Of a stretch of 64,000 nucleotides of DNA, positions 45,893 through 56,637 are shown piece after piece. The DNA comes from Crotalaria pallida. Its lineage: Eukaryota > Streptophyta > Magnoliopsida > Fabales > Fabaceae. Where the stretch lies: the NCBI GenBank assembly GCA_037953625.1, contig CM075655.1, positions 27,856,001 through 27,920,000 on the forward strand, in the 5' to 3' direction. Position numbers and translations under genes: made by a program. Position 1 is the stretch's first letter. Each line of letters begins with the position of its first letter. The notes below the pieces were generated by a model. The model had not been told where the DNA came from. It saw only the letters and a program-made list of their open reading frames with translations, and ran no database searches.

Positions 45893-48800
45893 CTAATAGA
45901 TTTATCATGAACAGAGACAAGAAACATGCAGAAGAATATAGAGAGTTAGCTACCAGACGGGCAAAGCGTTGACGGCATGGGCTTAATCCAGGGGTCACAT
46001 TAGAACTAACATAATATCCTTATCACATCATTATTATCATTGAGTCTTATATCTTTATCATACTTATCATTCCTCATGAATTCCATCTACAACTTCCATA
46101 AGTCTATCATTATTGAATCATTAGGGATGGAAACTATCGCTTAAAGGTAAATTAGCACACACGCTACATCTCCTCCTTCAATATCCAACCTCGTCCTAGT
46201 TCGGAAAGCAGATGGGATGCACAGGAGTCCTAACCATGCTGACATCGAAGCCAAAGGGTACGTACCAGTTGAAACCACGCAAGTTGGCCAGCAAAATAAA
46301 ATCAATCATCAATTCATAAGTTCATCAAAAATAATCGATGGCTTCTAGTCCCATTAGGATTCCCTCTACACCATCCATGATTTGCTCAAGGGGGCGACAG
46401 CTCTATCCCTAGTTCGCGTTGTAGTCCTCGCTACGACCAATGACCAGCAGGTGCCCTTGATCACTGTAGCATCGTTCCACCTAGGGTAGTGCTCTTAGGC
46501 TTCTTGACGAATCACCATCATTGCCCTCCCCTATCGCAATCACCACTTGGAGGAATGCACGACCTCCAAGTATACGGTATCTTTCCTCTCCACTACTTCA
46601 CTCTCAACGTAGTTAGAAAGGATTGGGTCCTAAAGTCTTTTAAGTCTTTTAAAATCTTTTATTAATCCTAAGTTTGGTCGACCCATTCTAAGCCGCGCTT
46701 CTAACGGGCCTCGACCTCTAAGGGACCACAGCAAAACTTCCATTATCGTACAGTGGGATCCACAAGACGTAATCACGGCATACTCATTCACGTGATTAGT
46801 TACTCAAAGGGAAATAATTTCGATGTTATTGTGCCACGATGCACCATCACTGTACATGAACATCATACTCGCATATTATCCAAACATAATCATTTCATAT
46901 TTCTTTCAAACGCATTACAACTTGCTCCAAGGGTTCTTTCACATTCCCATAACTATCATTTCTCATCAATTCCAACATTTCTAAATCATACATTTCTTTC
47001 AGAATATTTACAACATAACCATCAACATTCTCTAAATCATTTAACAACATTTCGTATATACTCATGCACACATAATATAATATAATCACAATATATCAGA
47101 TAATAAAATAGAGTCACTGTCTCAACGAAGGACAACTAAACACATTCTACACACAATCGTCGTCTCGTATATTGACTTGTAACCCGGATTCCGACTTTTG
47201 AGATGGTCGAAATCGTTCTAATGATTACCATGGTGCCATTGTGTCTAAAAGGTTCTACTCTCTCACCTTGATGTGAAGAACTAACGTGATCTTGATTCTC
47301 GGTCTCGCTATTCGTTCCCAATTGCAAACCTTTTACACCAATTATTTTCACAAAGTAACCTTTATAAATATTCATACTATCTTGAAAGAAATAAATCAAT
47401 ATAACATTTGAAAACTTTACTTTCTCAAAGCCTTTGAAGTTTTGAAAACATGTAAATACTTAGAAAATAAATCATTTCTAAAACAAAAACTAACTAAGCT
47501 TTAAAATTAAATATCAAATCAATATCTCTTTTTCAAAAACAACCTTCAATCATTCTATACAAGTACAAATAATATTTCATTCAAACACACATTCAACCTT
47601 ACTTACAAATATTCTAAAATTACTTAAAAATTCATTTTCTAATCCTTAGCACTTATACTTTAAAATCTACATATCTAATCATTAAAGAACAAATCATAAC
47701 ATAAATGCTACACATTCTTCATTTTTGGACAGCATACATATACAAACTTAAAAATTCAATTTCTCTTAAACAGAACATCGAAAACATATGCCGATTTTTC
47801 CTAAATTCTTATTACAACTTCTACTATAATAAAATGACCAAATTCAAACAAAATAAAATAGTTGCATCTGCTGTACAGCCACAGAAAAAGTTGCATCAAC
47901 TCAAGAAGTTCAAGTAAACAATCCAAAACAATTATACACAATTATACACAATTCCTACTTATGCTACAAACTTTAAAAATACCAATATTTCAAATAAAAT
48001 ATTACTTTTCACTATTTAAAAATTCTGGACAGCAACTTAAATTTTTCATTTAAATTACTTTAATCAATCAAAAATACTTATTTCTATTTGTTCTACATTA
48101 CATTTGCACATATAAACAAAGTATCACTAACATTTTCAAAAATAATTACTTGGGGTCTTAAATAAATAAATTTTTCAGATTTAAAATAACTTTCCAGAAT
48201 AAAAATGAAACTTTTCAAAATTAATCTTTTCCATATAAACATATAATATATTCCATAAACATACTAAAGCAATCATCAAGTCAATTAGAAAAATTCAATA
48301 AATTTAATTTATTTTCCTCTAAAATTCGACTAGCATATATAAGAATCAGACAAATATTTTTAATTCCTAAAACATCAATATTATATAATTACATCATTTT
48401 GTATACTAAAAATAAGAGGTTTAATCATTAACAAATATAAAATAGCTCTTATTTTAGAAAAATAATCACTTTTTCCAGCAAATAACATTTACACACATAT
48501 CAACCACATACTCATACAATTAATCAAAAACACATGTTCTTATAGGTTTATAACAACTACCATTTGTTCCTATTTCTTTTAAACAATCAACTATAATTTA
48601 ACTATACATCAAACAATCAAACAAATTATAAAAATAATTTAAAAAAATAATACCATAGACCTCACGGTCTATTCTTGTTATTTTTTTTCCAGAAAATAAT
48701 TTTTTTCTTATTATCCTAATTCATTGTTCTTATTAAACTTAAATCCTAACAAAAGAAAATCAAATACAAACAAACAATAAAACATATAATTCCATACACT

Positions 48801-48959
48801 TCATTTGCATTAAAAATTTCCAGAAAATTATTTTATTTTAAAAATCATTTTTAGTTCCTTTAAATCATTTTCATTTCATTTTCACTTTAAAGAAAATACC
48901 TATTTGTTTTCATTCTTAACTATAACTCAAATACACATGAAATAACAACAATTATCATA

Positions 48960-48993
48960 CAATATAATTATATATATATATATATATTATTAC
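48960..48993 (+). repeat. (TA)n flank, left of the EPRV array
   Basis: CAATATAAT then (TA)n ending TATTATTAC. The same pattern, with a longer (TA)n, is at 63112-63153 on the other side of the array, so it looks like a duplicated target. Confidence 0.75.
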
Positions 48994-48999
48994 TACTTA

Positions 49000-49784
49000 C
49001 ATCTCCAAGGCCTCGATACCTCCACTTCCATACCTTTACCCATATATCAAAAACGAGAAGAAGATCAAAAAACTATTCAGTCGCCAACATACTCCTCCAT
49101 GAATGATGAGTATGATGAGATTAATAATATTGAAAAAGTTTTTGTGATCAACAAAGAAATAATCAAAAAAGATTTCTACTCTGATGACAATGTCGCTCAA
49201 AGAAACTGGTTTTTTACTCATTTTAGAGAAAAACGTAATCAAATCCAAAATGAGTTTTACAATTTTCTTGGACGAGTTGAACAAAACATATATTTCTTTG
49301 ATTGGTTCCAAGCTTATGCTATTGTGAATAAGATTGATTATCCTTTCAAAAGGCAATTGTCTTCAAAAGAAAAGGTTACAAATGTTATCAGTAGCTGGCA
49401 ACTAAAAGATGGCACCACTCTCCAGTCTGAATTACCTCCAAATAGGCAATACCAGCTCAACACTAAGACTGGAACTAGTCTAGCCATAGCTGCCCCATTC
49501 AAATCAAAAGATGAATCTGACCCAGTCAATCCTAAAGATATCAAAGATTTGATGGAACAATCCAACTACACCAATAAGTATCTTCAAACTTTAGGAGAAA
49601 ATCTTAGTATTATCAGATCTAGGAAAGAAGAGGTATCCTCTTCTTTAGTCGAGACTAAGCCAACTGAAAAACCCTTCTTCAAACCTTTCAATCCTTCGAA
49701 AGATCTTAGAAAAAACCTACAATTCCTTAAAGCAAAAAATAAGGCTATAGTTTCCGATGAGTTAGCAGATAGCATCCGAAATTT
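49000..49784 (+). pseudogene. EPRV movement-protein ORF, C-terminal fragment
   Basis: Matches copy A about 16000-16783 almost perfectly. Lacks the 30K core and the C-terminal tail. It joins to minus-strand ORF3 at ATTT/ACACATAA. Confidence 0.9.
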
Positions 49785-50033
49785 ACACATAATTAATATT
49801 TCTTTTAAAATAAATTAACCAAGAGTGGCTGAAAGTTTGATTCTGGAACCAGAACACATTGGTCCAGGCTTGAACATAATCCCAATAATTAAAACCTGCG
49901 GGATCAAAAGGTTGAGAAAATTTTTGTATTTTATTAAGATTGGTCCCAAATTGAGAAGGGGTTAATACTTTAAGGATCTGGAATGTGGAATGGGTTATCA
50001 GTGTCTTATCAGTTTTCCTACTGTTTGAACAGT
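49785..50033 (-). pseudogene. EPRV ORF3 fragment joined to a promoter fragment
   Basis: 49785-50014 repeats the part of ORF3 at 51293-51522, same strand. 50011-50033 is a 23-bp piece of the promoter (TTTTCCTACTGTTTGAACAGT). The leader of copy B starts at about 50032. Junction overlaps are 2-4 nt. Confidence 0.85.
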
Positions 50034-50048
50034 TCCTACTTCCCCATC

Positions 50049-50062
50049 TGGCTCTGATACCA
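50049..50062 (-). other. viral PBS in copy B
   Basis: Minus strand TGGTATCAGAGCCA. This is the only copy with the full leader joined to the PBS, giving about 530 nt from TATA box to PBS. Confidence 0.9.
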
Positions 50063-50176
50063 GGGAGGGTCCGGAACCAGGGGGGAGAGGAAGATTAAAA
50101 ACGGAAAAGGAAAGTAGGGAATAGCAGGACTATTCTATATGCGATGATGATGCAGATGAATGATATAATAAATAAA

Positions 50177-50348
50177 TTAAAGAGGACCAGAACCTTCCAG
50201 CATAGCTGTGAAGAAGATCTGGAAACTATAAATAATTAAAAGGAACCAGAACCTTCTGGCATAACCGCGAAGGATGATCTGGTGAGGGAGAAGGGGAAAA
50301 AATTAAAAATAGACAGAATTAAAAAGGGGGACCAGAACCTTCTGGCAT
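50177..50348 (-). promoter_or_regulatory. three tandem leader uORF units in copy B
   Basis: uORFs on the minus strand at 50348-50319 (9 codons plus stop), 50262-50236 (8) and 50203-50177 (8). They are identical in sequence to those of copy C, encoding MPEGSGPPF, MPEGSGSF and MLEGSGPL. The first two include the inverted repeat CCAGAAGGTTCTGG. Confidence 0.8.
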
Positions 50349-50590
50349 AATCCGTGAAGGAAGAACTGGTGAGGGAGAAAGTGGAGATAATGAAAGTAAA
50401 CAAGAACTAAAACATGAATATGAAAATATTATATGATTAAAAGATTGAAAGACATAAACATAAATTTGAAAGATTGAAAGACAGAAACTAAAGGAGGAGC
50501 TTACGAGATCTCAAAGGCTGGAATCTCTCCAAAACTCTCTCTGAAAGTCTCTCTCTCTAAAATTGTGTGTCTATTGAGAGCTGAGATGCT

Positions 50591-50600
50591 CTTTAAATAG
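50591..50600 (-). promoter_or_regulatory. viral TATA box in copy B
   Basis: Minus strand CTATTTAAAG, about 150 bp downstream of the ORF3 stop and directly after the ACTGTTCAAACAGT inverted repeat. Confidence 0.65.
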
Positions 50601-50752
50601 ACTAGTTTTCCTACTGTTTGAACAGTGTCGGTTGCAAGACCTGCACTGTGTACAATTATTTGGGAAAGTAAACCGGAACTATTACAACAGTATTTTACAA
50701 TAATTAAATCGGAACTATTACAACAGCATTTTACAATAATTTAATGAAAATT

Positions 50753-52204
50753 CTAGTCATCATCCAAGTTGACAGCAAAGCAATCATCTTCATTTTCTTC
50801 TTCCTCATCAGATGATGGGAGCTTTGTTTTCGAGGTTTCTGATTGGTCTGCTTGTAACAATTTGAGGATGTTTTGAAGATTTTCTTCTAGAGAATTTTTT
50901 GAGGTTGAGGCGGCAAGAGCTGCTGTGATTTTCGCCCTTTGATTAAGAAATTTACAAGTCTCTGGATCAGCTACTTTGAGGAAGGTTGGATTCCTGCTGA
51001 ACCAAAGATTAACTCCTTCTTTGGTGGCATGAGCAAAGTCGAAGTTGGCCCACCATTTGTGATAGGCTTCTCGCTGTAACGAGGGAAGTCCCATGCTAGT
51101 GAGATAAATATATTTCCACTGGAAGATCCATGCTAGTGATAGCTTAGAGCAAAAGTGGAGACTGATTGGGATATGATTGTCTTCTAAATTGATTCTAGAC
51201 TTGAAATGTTGATATCCTTCTTTTACAGGTTGGGGAAGGATGTCGTTTGGTGGTCCAAAGAAAATCCACCACTGGATAAACCAATGGGGAAACACATAAT
51301 TAATATTTCTTTTAAAATAAATTAACCAAGAGTGGCTGAAAGTTTGATTCTGGAACCAGAACACATTGGTCCAGGCTTGAACATAATCCCAATAATTAAA
51401 ACCTGCGGGATCAAAAGGTTGAGAAAATTTTTGTATTTTATTAAGATTGGTCCCAAATTGAGAAGGGGTTAATACTTTAAGGATCTGGAATGTGGAATGG
51501 GTTATCAGTGTCTTATCAGTTGTGGATTTATGGTGTTTTATGGAGATGGAGTCAGTGTCTACGAGAATAAATTCGTAGAACCTCTGAGTTTTGTTTAGGG
51601 ATAAAGGCTGAAATTGAAAATCTTTGGGAAAGATTCGGGAGGGAACTCTATTGGGATTTTCATCCCAAAATTCTGGTTCCATCTGAATGACAGGGACATA
51701 ATTACCCTTTCTGTGGTATTTTGTTGGTTCTTTGCATGTTTGGGGTTGATGGGTTGTTTGGATTTCTTGTTTTGGGGCACTAATTTGTATCTCTTGTTTT
51801 GGGAGACTAGTTTGTGGTTTAAGAACTTTGGTGGGTTCATAAACTTGATTTTTTATCCTATCAACAATGAGGGATAGGGGGGAATTGGTGAAGTCCATAT
51901 CATCTTCATCTGAGGCTTGTTCAGCCCATGACTTTTTTGGAAGATGAGTTAGACCTTGGTCTAGTAAGACTTCTAAAGTATGGAGTGGGAATCCATAATC
52001 TGATTTGGTTTGTTTTCCTGTTTGGGTTTGTTGTTTGTTTGGAGACTGAGTTGATGACTCAGTGGTTTGAAGGGTTGATGACCCTTGTTGGGTGGAAGAC
52101 CCAAGGAGGGTAGATGACCCTGGTTGTTGGCTGAGTGGAACTTCTACAAGATCTTGGATCCTTTTACCTCTGGGGCGACCTCGTCCTCGAGAGGAGGACG
52201 ACAT
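50753..52204 (-). CDS. EPRV ORF3 (copy B), 483 aa, unknown function
   Basis: Intact, with ATG at 52204 just 16 nt after the RNase H stop. Same protein as copy C ORF3 with few substitutions. N-terminal Arg/Gly-rich SSSRGRGRPRGKR, Gly-Ser-Ser-Thr repeats, a Trp-rich central globular region, and an acidic tail. See copy C for the full description. Confidence 0.85.
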   Translation of the reverse strand: MSSSSRGRGRPRGKRIQDLVEVPLSQQPGSSTLLGSSTQQGSSTLQTTESSTQSPNKQQTQTGKQTKSDYGFPLHTLEVLLDQGLTHLPKKSWAEQASDEDDMDFTNSPLSLIVDRIKNQVYEPTKVLKPQTSLPKQEIQISAPKQEIQTTHQPQTCKEPTKYHRKGNYVPVIQMEPEFWDENPNRVPSRIFPKDFQFQPLSLNKTQRFYEFILVDTDSISIKHHKSTTDKTLITHSTFQILKVLTPSQFGTNLNKIQKFSQPFDPAGFNYWDYVQAWTNVFWFQNQTFSHSWLIYFKRNINYVFPHWFIQWWIFFGPPNDILPQPVKEGYQHFKSRINLEDNHIPISLHFCSKLSLAWIFQWKYIYLTSMGLPSLQREAYHKWWANFDFAHATKEGVNLWFSRNPTFLKVADPETCKFLNQRAKITAALAASTSKNSLEENLQNILKLLQADQSETSKTKLPSSDEEEENEDDCFAVNLDDD

Positions 52205-52220
52205 TTTTGAAATCCCTGTT

Positions 52221-55020
52221 TTAGTTTCCTTGTAAGTATTCACGTGTAAGGTAATCAGGGAGAGAATTATTAGTGCCTTTGAGATACTCAATGTCAAAAT
52301 CAAAAACACTTAAAATAGCTTGCCATCTGGCAAAAATTTGTTTAGAAGCCAAATTTTTTACATCCTTTTGTAAAATTTCTTTAGCAGATTTGCAATCTAC
52401 ACGAACCAAGAATTTCTGGTTGAGTAAATCAGATTGAAATTTTGAAATGCATAAAACAATTGATAAAACTTCTTTTTTGACAGTTGAGTAATTCTGTTGT
52501 GCAGGATTCCAATGCTTAGATGCGAATGCAATAATCTGTTCTTTTCCTGAAACCTGCTGTTTGAGAATGCCACCATAACCTATGTCTGAGGCATCGGTCT
52601 CAACAATTTTAAAGGCTTGGGGGTTAGGAAGATAAAGACAAGGAAGTTCCCGTATTTGAGCCTTAAGGCTTTTAACAATATTGGTGTGGATATCTGTCCA
52701 AGGAGGAGGGGTCTTCTTTAGACGTTCATGGAGTGGTTTAATGGTATTGCTTAACTGGGGAATGAAGTCAGCTACATAATTTAGACAGCCAAGAAATCTT
52801 TGCAGCTGATTCTTATCAAGGATCTGGTTTGGGAACTTATTGCCGAACGAAAATATTGATATGTTTGAAGTGCTGCTCTATAGATTGGGAAAAGATAAGA
52901 ACATCATCAATATAGACTATGGTGAAGTGTGAGTAAGGATTGAAGATTTCATTCATAATATTCTGGAATTCAGATGGGGCATTTTTAAGACCAAATGGCA
53001 TAACATTCCATTCATATTGGCCAAAAGGGACGGTGAAGGCAGTTTTATAACGGTCGCTCTCTTTGACCTGAATCTGCCAGAATCCAGATTTTAAGTCAAA
53101 TTTGGAGAAGATTTTTGCAGAATGTAATCTTCCAAGGAGGTCTTTTTTATTAGGGATAGGGTACCTAATCCATTGGAGGACATCATTAAGGGGCTTGTAA
53201 TTGATGACTAGACGGGGTGTTCCACGTTCAATCTCAGCTTGTTTATTGACATAAAAAGCTGCACAAGACCAAGGACTCTTACTTTTCCTGATAAGTCCTT
53301 TCTGTAGAAGGTCATTAATCTCCTTTTGACAGATTTGGAGCATTTGATCATTCATTTGGATAGGCCTGGCTTTGGTAGGGATAAGCTTTTCTTTAAAGTC
53401 TTTATCATAGGGGAGATCAACAATATGCTTCTTTCATTCCCAGAAGGCATTAGGGAGATCAGAGCATACAGTATTGTGGATATGATCAAGGAGAGATTGG
53501 ATTCTTTTCAGAACATCTGAATTATTGAGCTGGATATTTACATTTTCAAATGAGACTTCTTCTTTGAGAAAATTAATTTGTTTTTGCTTAAGGTTAACGA
53601 GATTGATGTTTTTAATAAGAGGTTTCTGAATAAAATTGAAAATCACTGGTTTTCCCAAATATTCAGTAGTGATACCTTCTTTAGAGATTTGAAGGGGGAA
53701 GAGTGACCTAATAAAGGGCGTACCCAAAATGACCTCATTTTTCAAATTTTTAACAAGGAGAAAAGGGGTTTCAACACGTAAACCTTGGTGATCGATAATA
53801 GCATTTGAAAGTTTGAAATTGATTTTAAGTTTGGATCCACTAGCAGTACTAAGCTGCTCAGAGGTTTTCTCAAAATATTTAGTTGGGATTAAGCCTTCTT
53901 GAATGCAGTTTGAATCTGCTCCTGTGTCGAACAGCGCCACAGTTTCAAGAGTGAAGTCAGCAATTTTAATAACAATGTTTATATAAAATTTTTGGATAGT
54001 AACGCGATCAATGATTGCCAAAAAGTCTTCATCAGCAAAGGGTTTTATATTATCAGTGTGCTCAGGGGTTTGGGCATCTCCTATCTGTTCAATAATAACA
54101 TCTTGAAGATTTTGATGGTTTTCTAATTGATCAAGTCTTTCACTAATGTTGAGGTTCTTTAATTCTCTAACCTCTCTCTTAAGATTGGCTATTTCGGTAT
54201 GGAGGTCTTGGATAGTAGAGGGTTTTTTCCACTCGTTCTCAAGCCTTTTAAAGGCTTCAGTAACATCAAATTTGGTGCTATGAACTTCTTGTTTGTGGCT
54301 ATCAGTGTTGACAGACCTAAGTTTTTCTATGAAGAGTTTCCTTTCTTCTTGGTTAGGGATGGAATTGATGGCTTCGTAAAACAGGTTTTCATGGTCTTTG
54401 GTTATGACATTAATGCTTGGGGAGTCGGAGTCATCTCCAGCATCATCATGTTGGATCTGGTTAAGATCTTCAGATGATTCGGTGTTATAACCATCATCGG
54501 AGCTTTCAGCCATGAGGTTATTAAGTTGTTCTATAACAGACTATTCTAAGTTTAGGGAATTAATCTTGGTTTTGAGCCTACAATATCTGGCAATATGTCC
54601 AGGCTTGCCACAATTGTAACAACCGGAGTATTTCCCTTGGTTCTTGGGTTGATCGGGTTTCTTATGCCTGGGCGGATAATTTGTCCTTTTATGATGAGGC
54701 TCATTTTTATGTTTGGCTTTAGGTCTCCTATGGTGTTTGTACTTAGAGGGATGTTTATCTTCTTTCTCTTTGTGGGTGTTGGAATTGGGTTTTTTCTTAG
54801 AACAAGGGAGACCGAATTTTTCACAAAAGGTTCCTAGTTCTCTATTGGTTAGAGTTTTCTCTTTGGCTAAATCATTCTGGAGTTTTCTATCTTGGCAAAT
54901 TTTTAAAGCTACTTTCTGGACATAGGAAATTAATTGTCCGTAACTAAGGTTGTCGTAAGGGATTTCTCCATTTTGATGTCTAATTTTATCTCTAACCCTG
55001 TCTCCTAAAGACTTTGGAAG
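52221..55020 (-). pseudogene. EPRV coat-protease-RT-RNase H ORF (copy B), broken
   Basis: Minus strand: C-terminal part of the coat protein with zinc knuckle, stop TAG (54543-54541), protease region, stop TGA (53436-53434, a CGA-to-TGA change relative to C), RT with YIDD near 52920, a 128-bp deletion that shifts frame at 52845-52848, then RNase H ending in the LPDYLTREYL motif at 52221. The coat-protein N-terminus is replaced at 55020 by the inverted junction with copy C. Confidence 0.9.
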
Positions 55021-56637
55021 AATATCCCCATCAATCCAATCACCTCTAAAGATGAAGAGTTCCACCTTCTCTCCAATGAAACCTTGAGAAGTCACAAACA
55101 AAAATACCGTTACTTGCACATAGGTTGTGTCCAAGTTGCTATCAAGCCACTCATGAGAGAAGGCCTTAATGCTTCTGTACTCTTATGTTTAAGAGATAAG
55201 AGGCATAATCAATTTTCAGATTCTCTTCTGGGAACTGTAGAAACCAGCCTCGGACATGGTCCAATCTATTTTAATTGTTACCCCAATCTCACTGTTAGTC
55301 TTCAAGACAGAAATATCCTCAAAGTTTTAATCCTGAACCTTCATACCCATGGTCTAGACATGATATCTGGATCCAACCCTATTGCCCTCATGTACAGAGT
55401 ACAGTATAAGGTCATGAACTCTTGCAGTTCTATGGTTAGAAGATCAAGTAATCCTGGAGAAACGACCCTATTCCTCACTGATATCTCAAAAGCAAATGTC
55501 ACTGTCCCAAAAACCATTAGATGGGAAGATATTGTCTTACCCGAAGATTGGCATCTAGACAGAGCTGCACCAGCTCTGCCTAAAGAGACCCCTGAAATCC
55601 AGGAGATCCGACAATATGAAGATGGTAGAGTAAAATTAACCTTTAACAGAAGAAATTCCTTTAGTGTCGCCAGATCTGAAAGTTCAAGGGCTGGGGATCT
55701 CAGATCTACTGAGACAGCCTCTAGGAAATCTTTCTCAACAATATCCCAATCAACTATCCATCTCCAAGGCCTCGATACCTCCACTTCCATACCTTTACCC
55801 ATATATCAAAAACGAGAAGAAGATCAAAAAACTATTCAGTCGCCAACATACTCCTCCATGAATGATGAGTATGATGAGATTAATAATATTGAAAAAGTTT
55901 TTGTGATCAACAAAGAAATAATCAAAAAAGATTTCTACTCTGATGACAATGTCGCTCAAAGAAACTGGTTTTTTACTCATTTTAGAGAAAAACGTAATCA
56001 AATCCAAAATGAGTTTTACAATTTTCTTGGACGAGTTGAACAAAACATATATTTCTTTGATTGGTTCCAAGCTTATGCTATTGTGAATAAGATTGATTAT
56101 CCTTTCAAAAGGCAATTGTCTTCAAAAGAAAAGGTTACAAATGTTATCAGTAGCTGGCAACTAAAAGATGGCACCACTCTCCAGTCTGAATTACCTCCAA
56201 ATAGGCAATACCAGCTCAACACTAAGACTGGAACTAGTCTAGCCATGGCTGCCCCATTCAAATCAAAAGATGAATCTGACCCAGTCAATCCTAAAGATAT
56301 CAAAGATTTGATGGAACAATCCAACTACACCAATAAGTATCTTCAAACTTTAGGAGAAAATCTTAGTATTATCAGATCTAGGAAAGAAGAGGTATCCTCT
56401 TCTTTAGTCGAGACTAAGCCAACTGAAAAACCCTTCTTCAAACCTTTCAATCCTTCGAAAGATCTTAGAAAAAACCTACAATTCCTTAAAGCAAAAAATA
56501 AGGCTATAGTTTCCGATGAGTTAGCAGATAGCATCCGAAATTTGACCCATCTCGTTGCTCCCGAGACACCCCAACCTTCCGATTCAAGTTCCATAAAGCC
56601 CTCTGATCCTAGAACCCCCCCTTTAAGGATCGCCTGA
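55018..56637 (+). pseudogene. EPRV movement-protein ORF (copy C), N-terminally truncated
   Basis: Open from the inverted junction to the TGA at 56635-56637. No original start; the first residues come from the junction and lack an ATG. The 30K core is intact (about 55092-55425). A 6-nt in-frame deletion relative to copy A occurs near 55706. Ends in the same slippery overlap with the next ORF. Confidence 0.88.

Larger units (their letters stand above)
45062..48993 (-). repeat. minus-strand Tekay-like LTR, left part (split by the EPRV array)
   Basis: Begins TGTAACACCCCAATTTGG on the plus strand, which is the 3' end of the LTR when read on the minus strand: the small ORF (45892-45569) lies about 0.5 kb from this end, as in the Tekay LTR, and the TATA box is far to the right at 63918. 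Mostly non-coding; 47400-48990 is very AT-rich. At 48960-48993 it reaches a (TA)n run, then EPRV sequence. It resumes at 63154. It is a younger insertion in the Tekay 3' LTR. Confidence 0.7.
50032..55020 (-). mobile_element. EPRV copy B, minus strand
   Basis: Read on the minus strand: coat protein from its middle, protease, RT, RNase H, ORF3, promoter, whole leader and PBS, ending 18 nt after the PBS. It has a 128-bp deletion in RT at 52845-52848 between two GTTC words, and nonsense codons at 54541-54543 and 53434-53436. Apart from the deletion it lines up with copy C without net indels. Confidence 0.9.
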
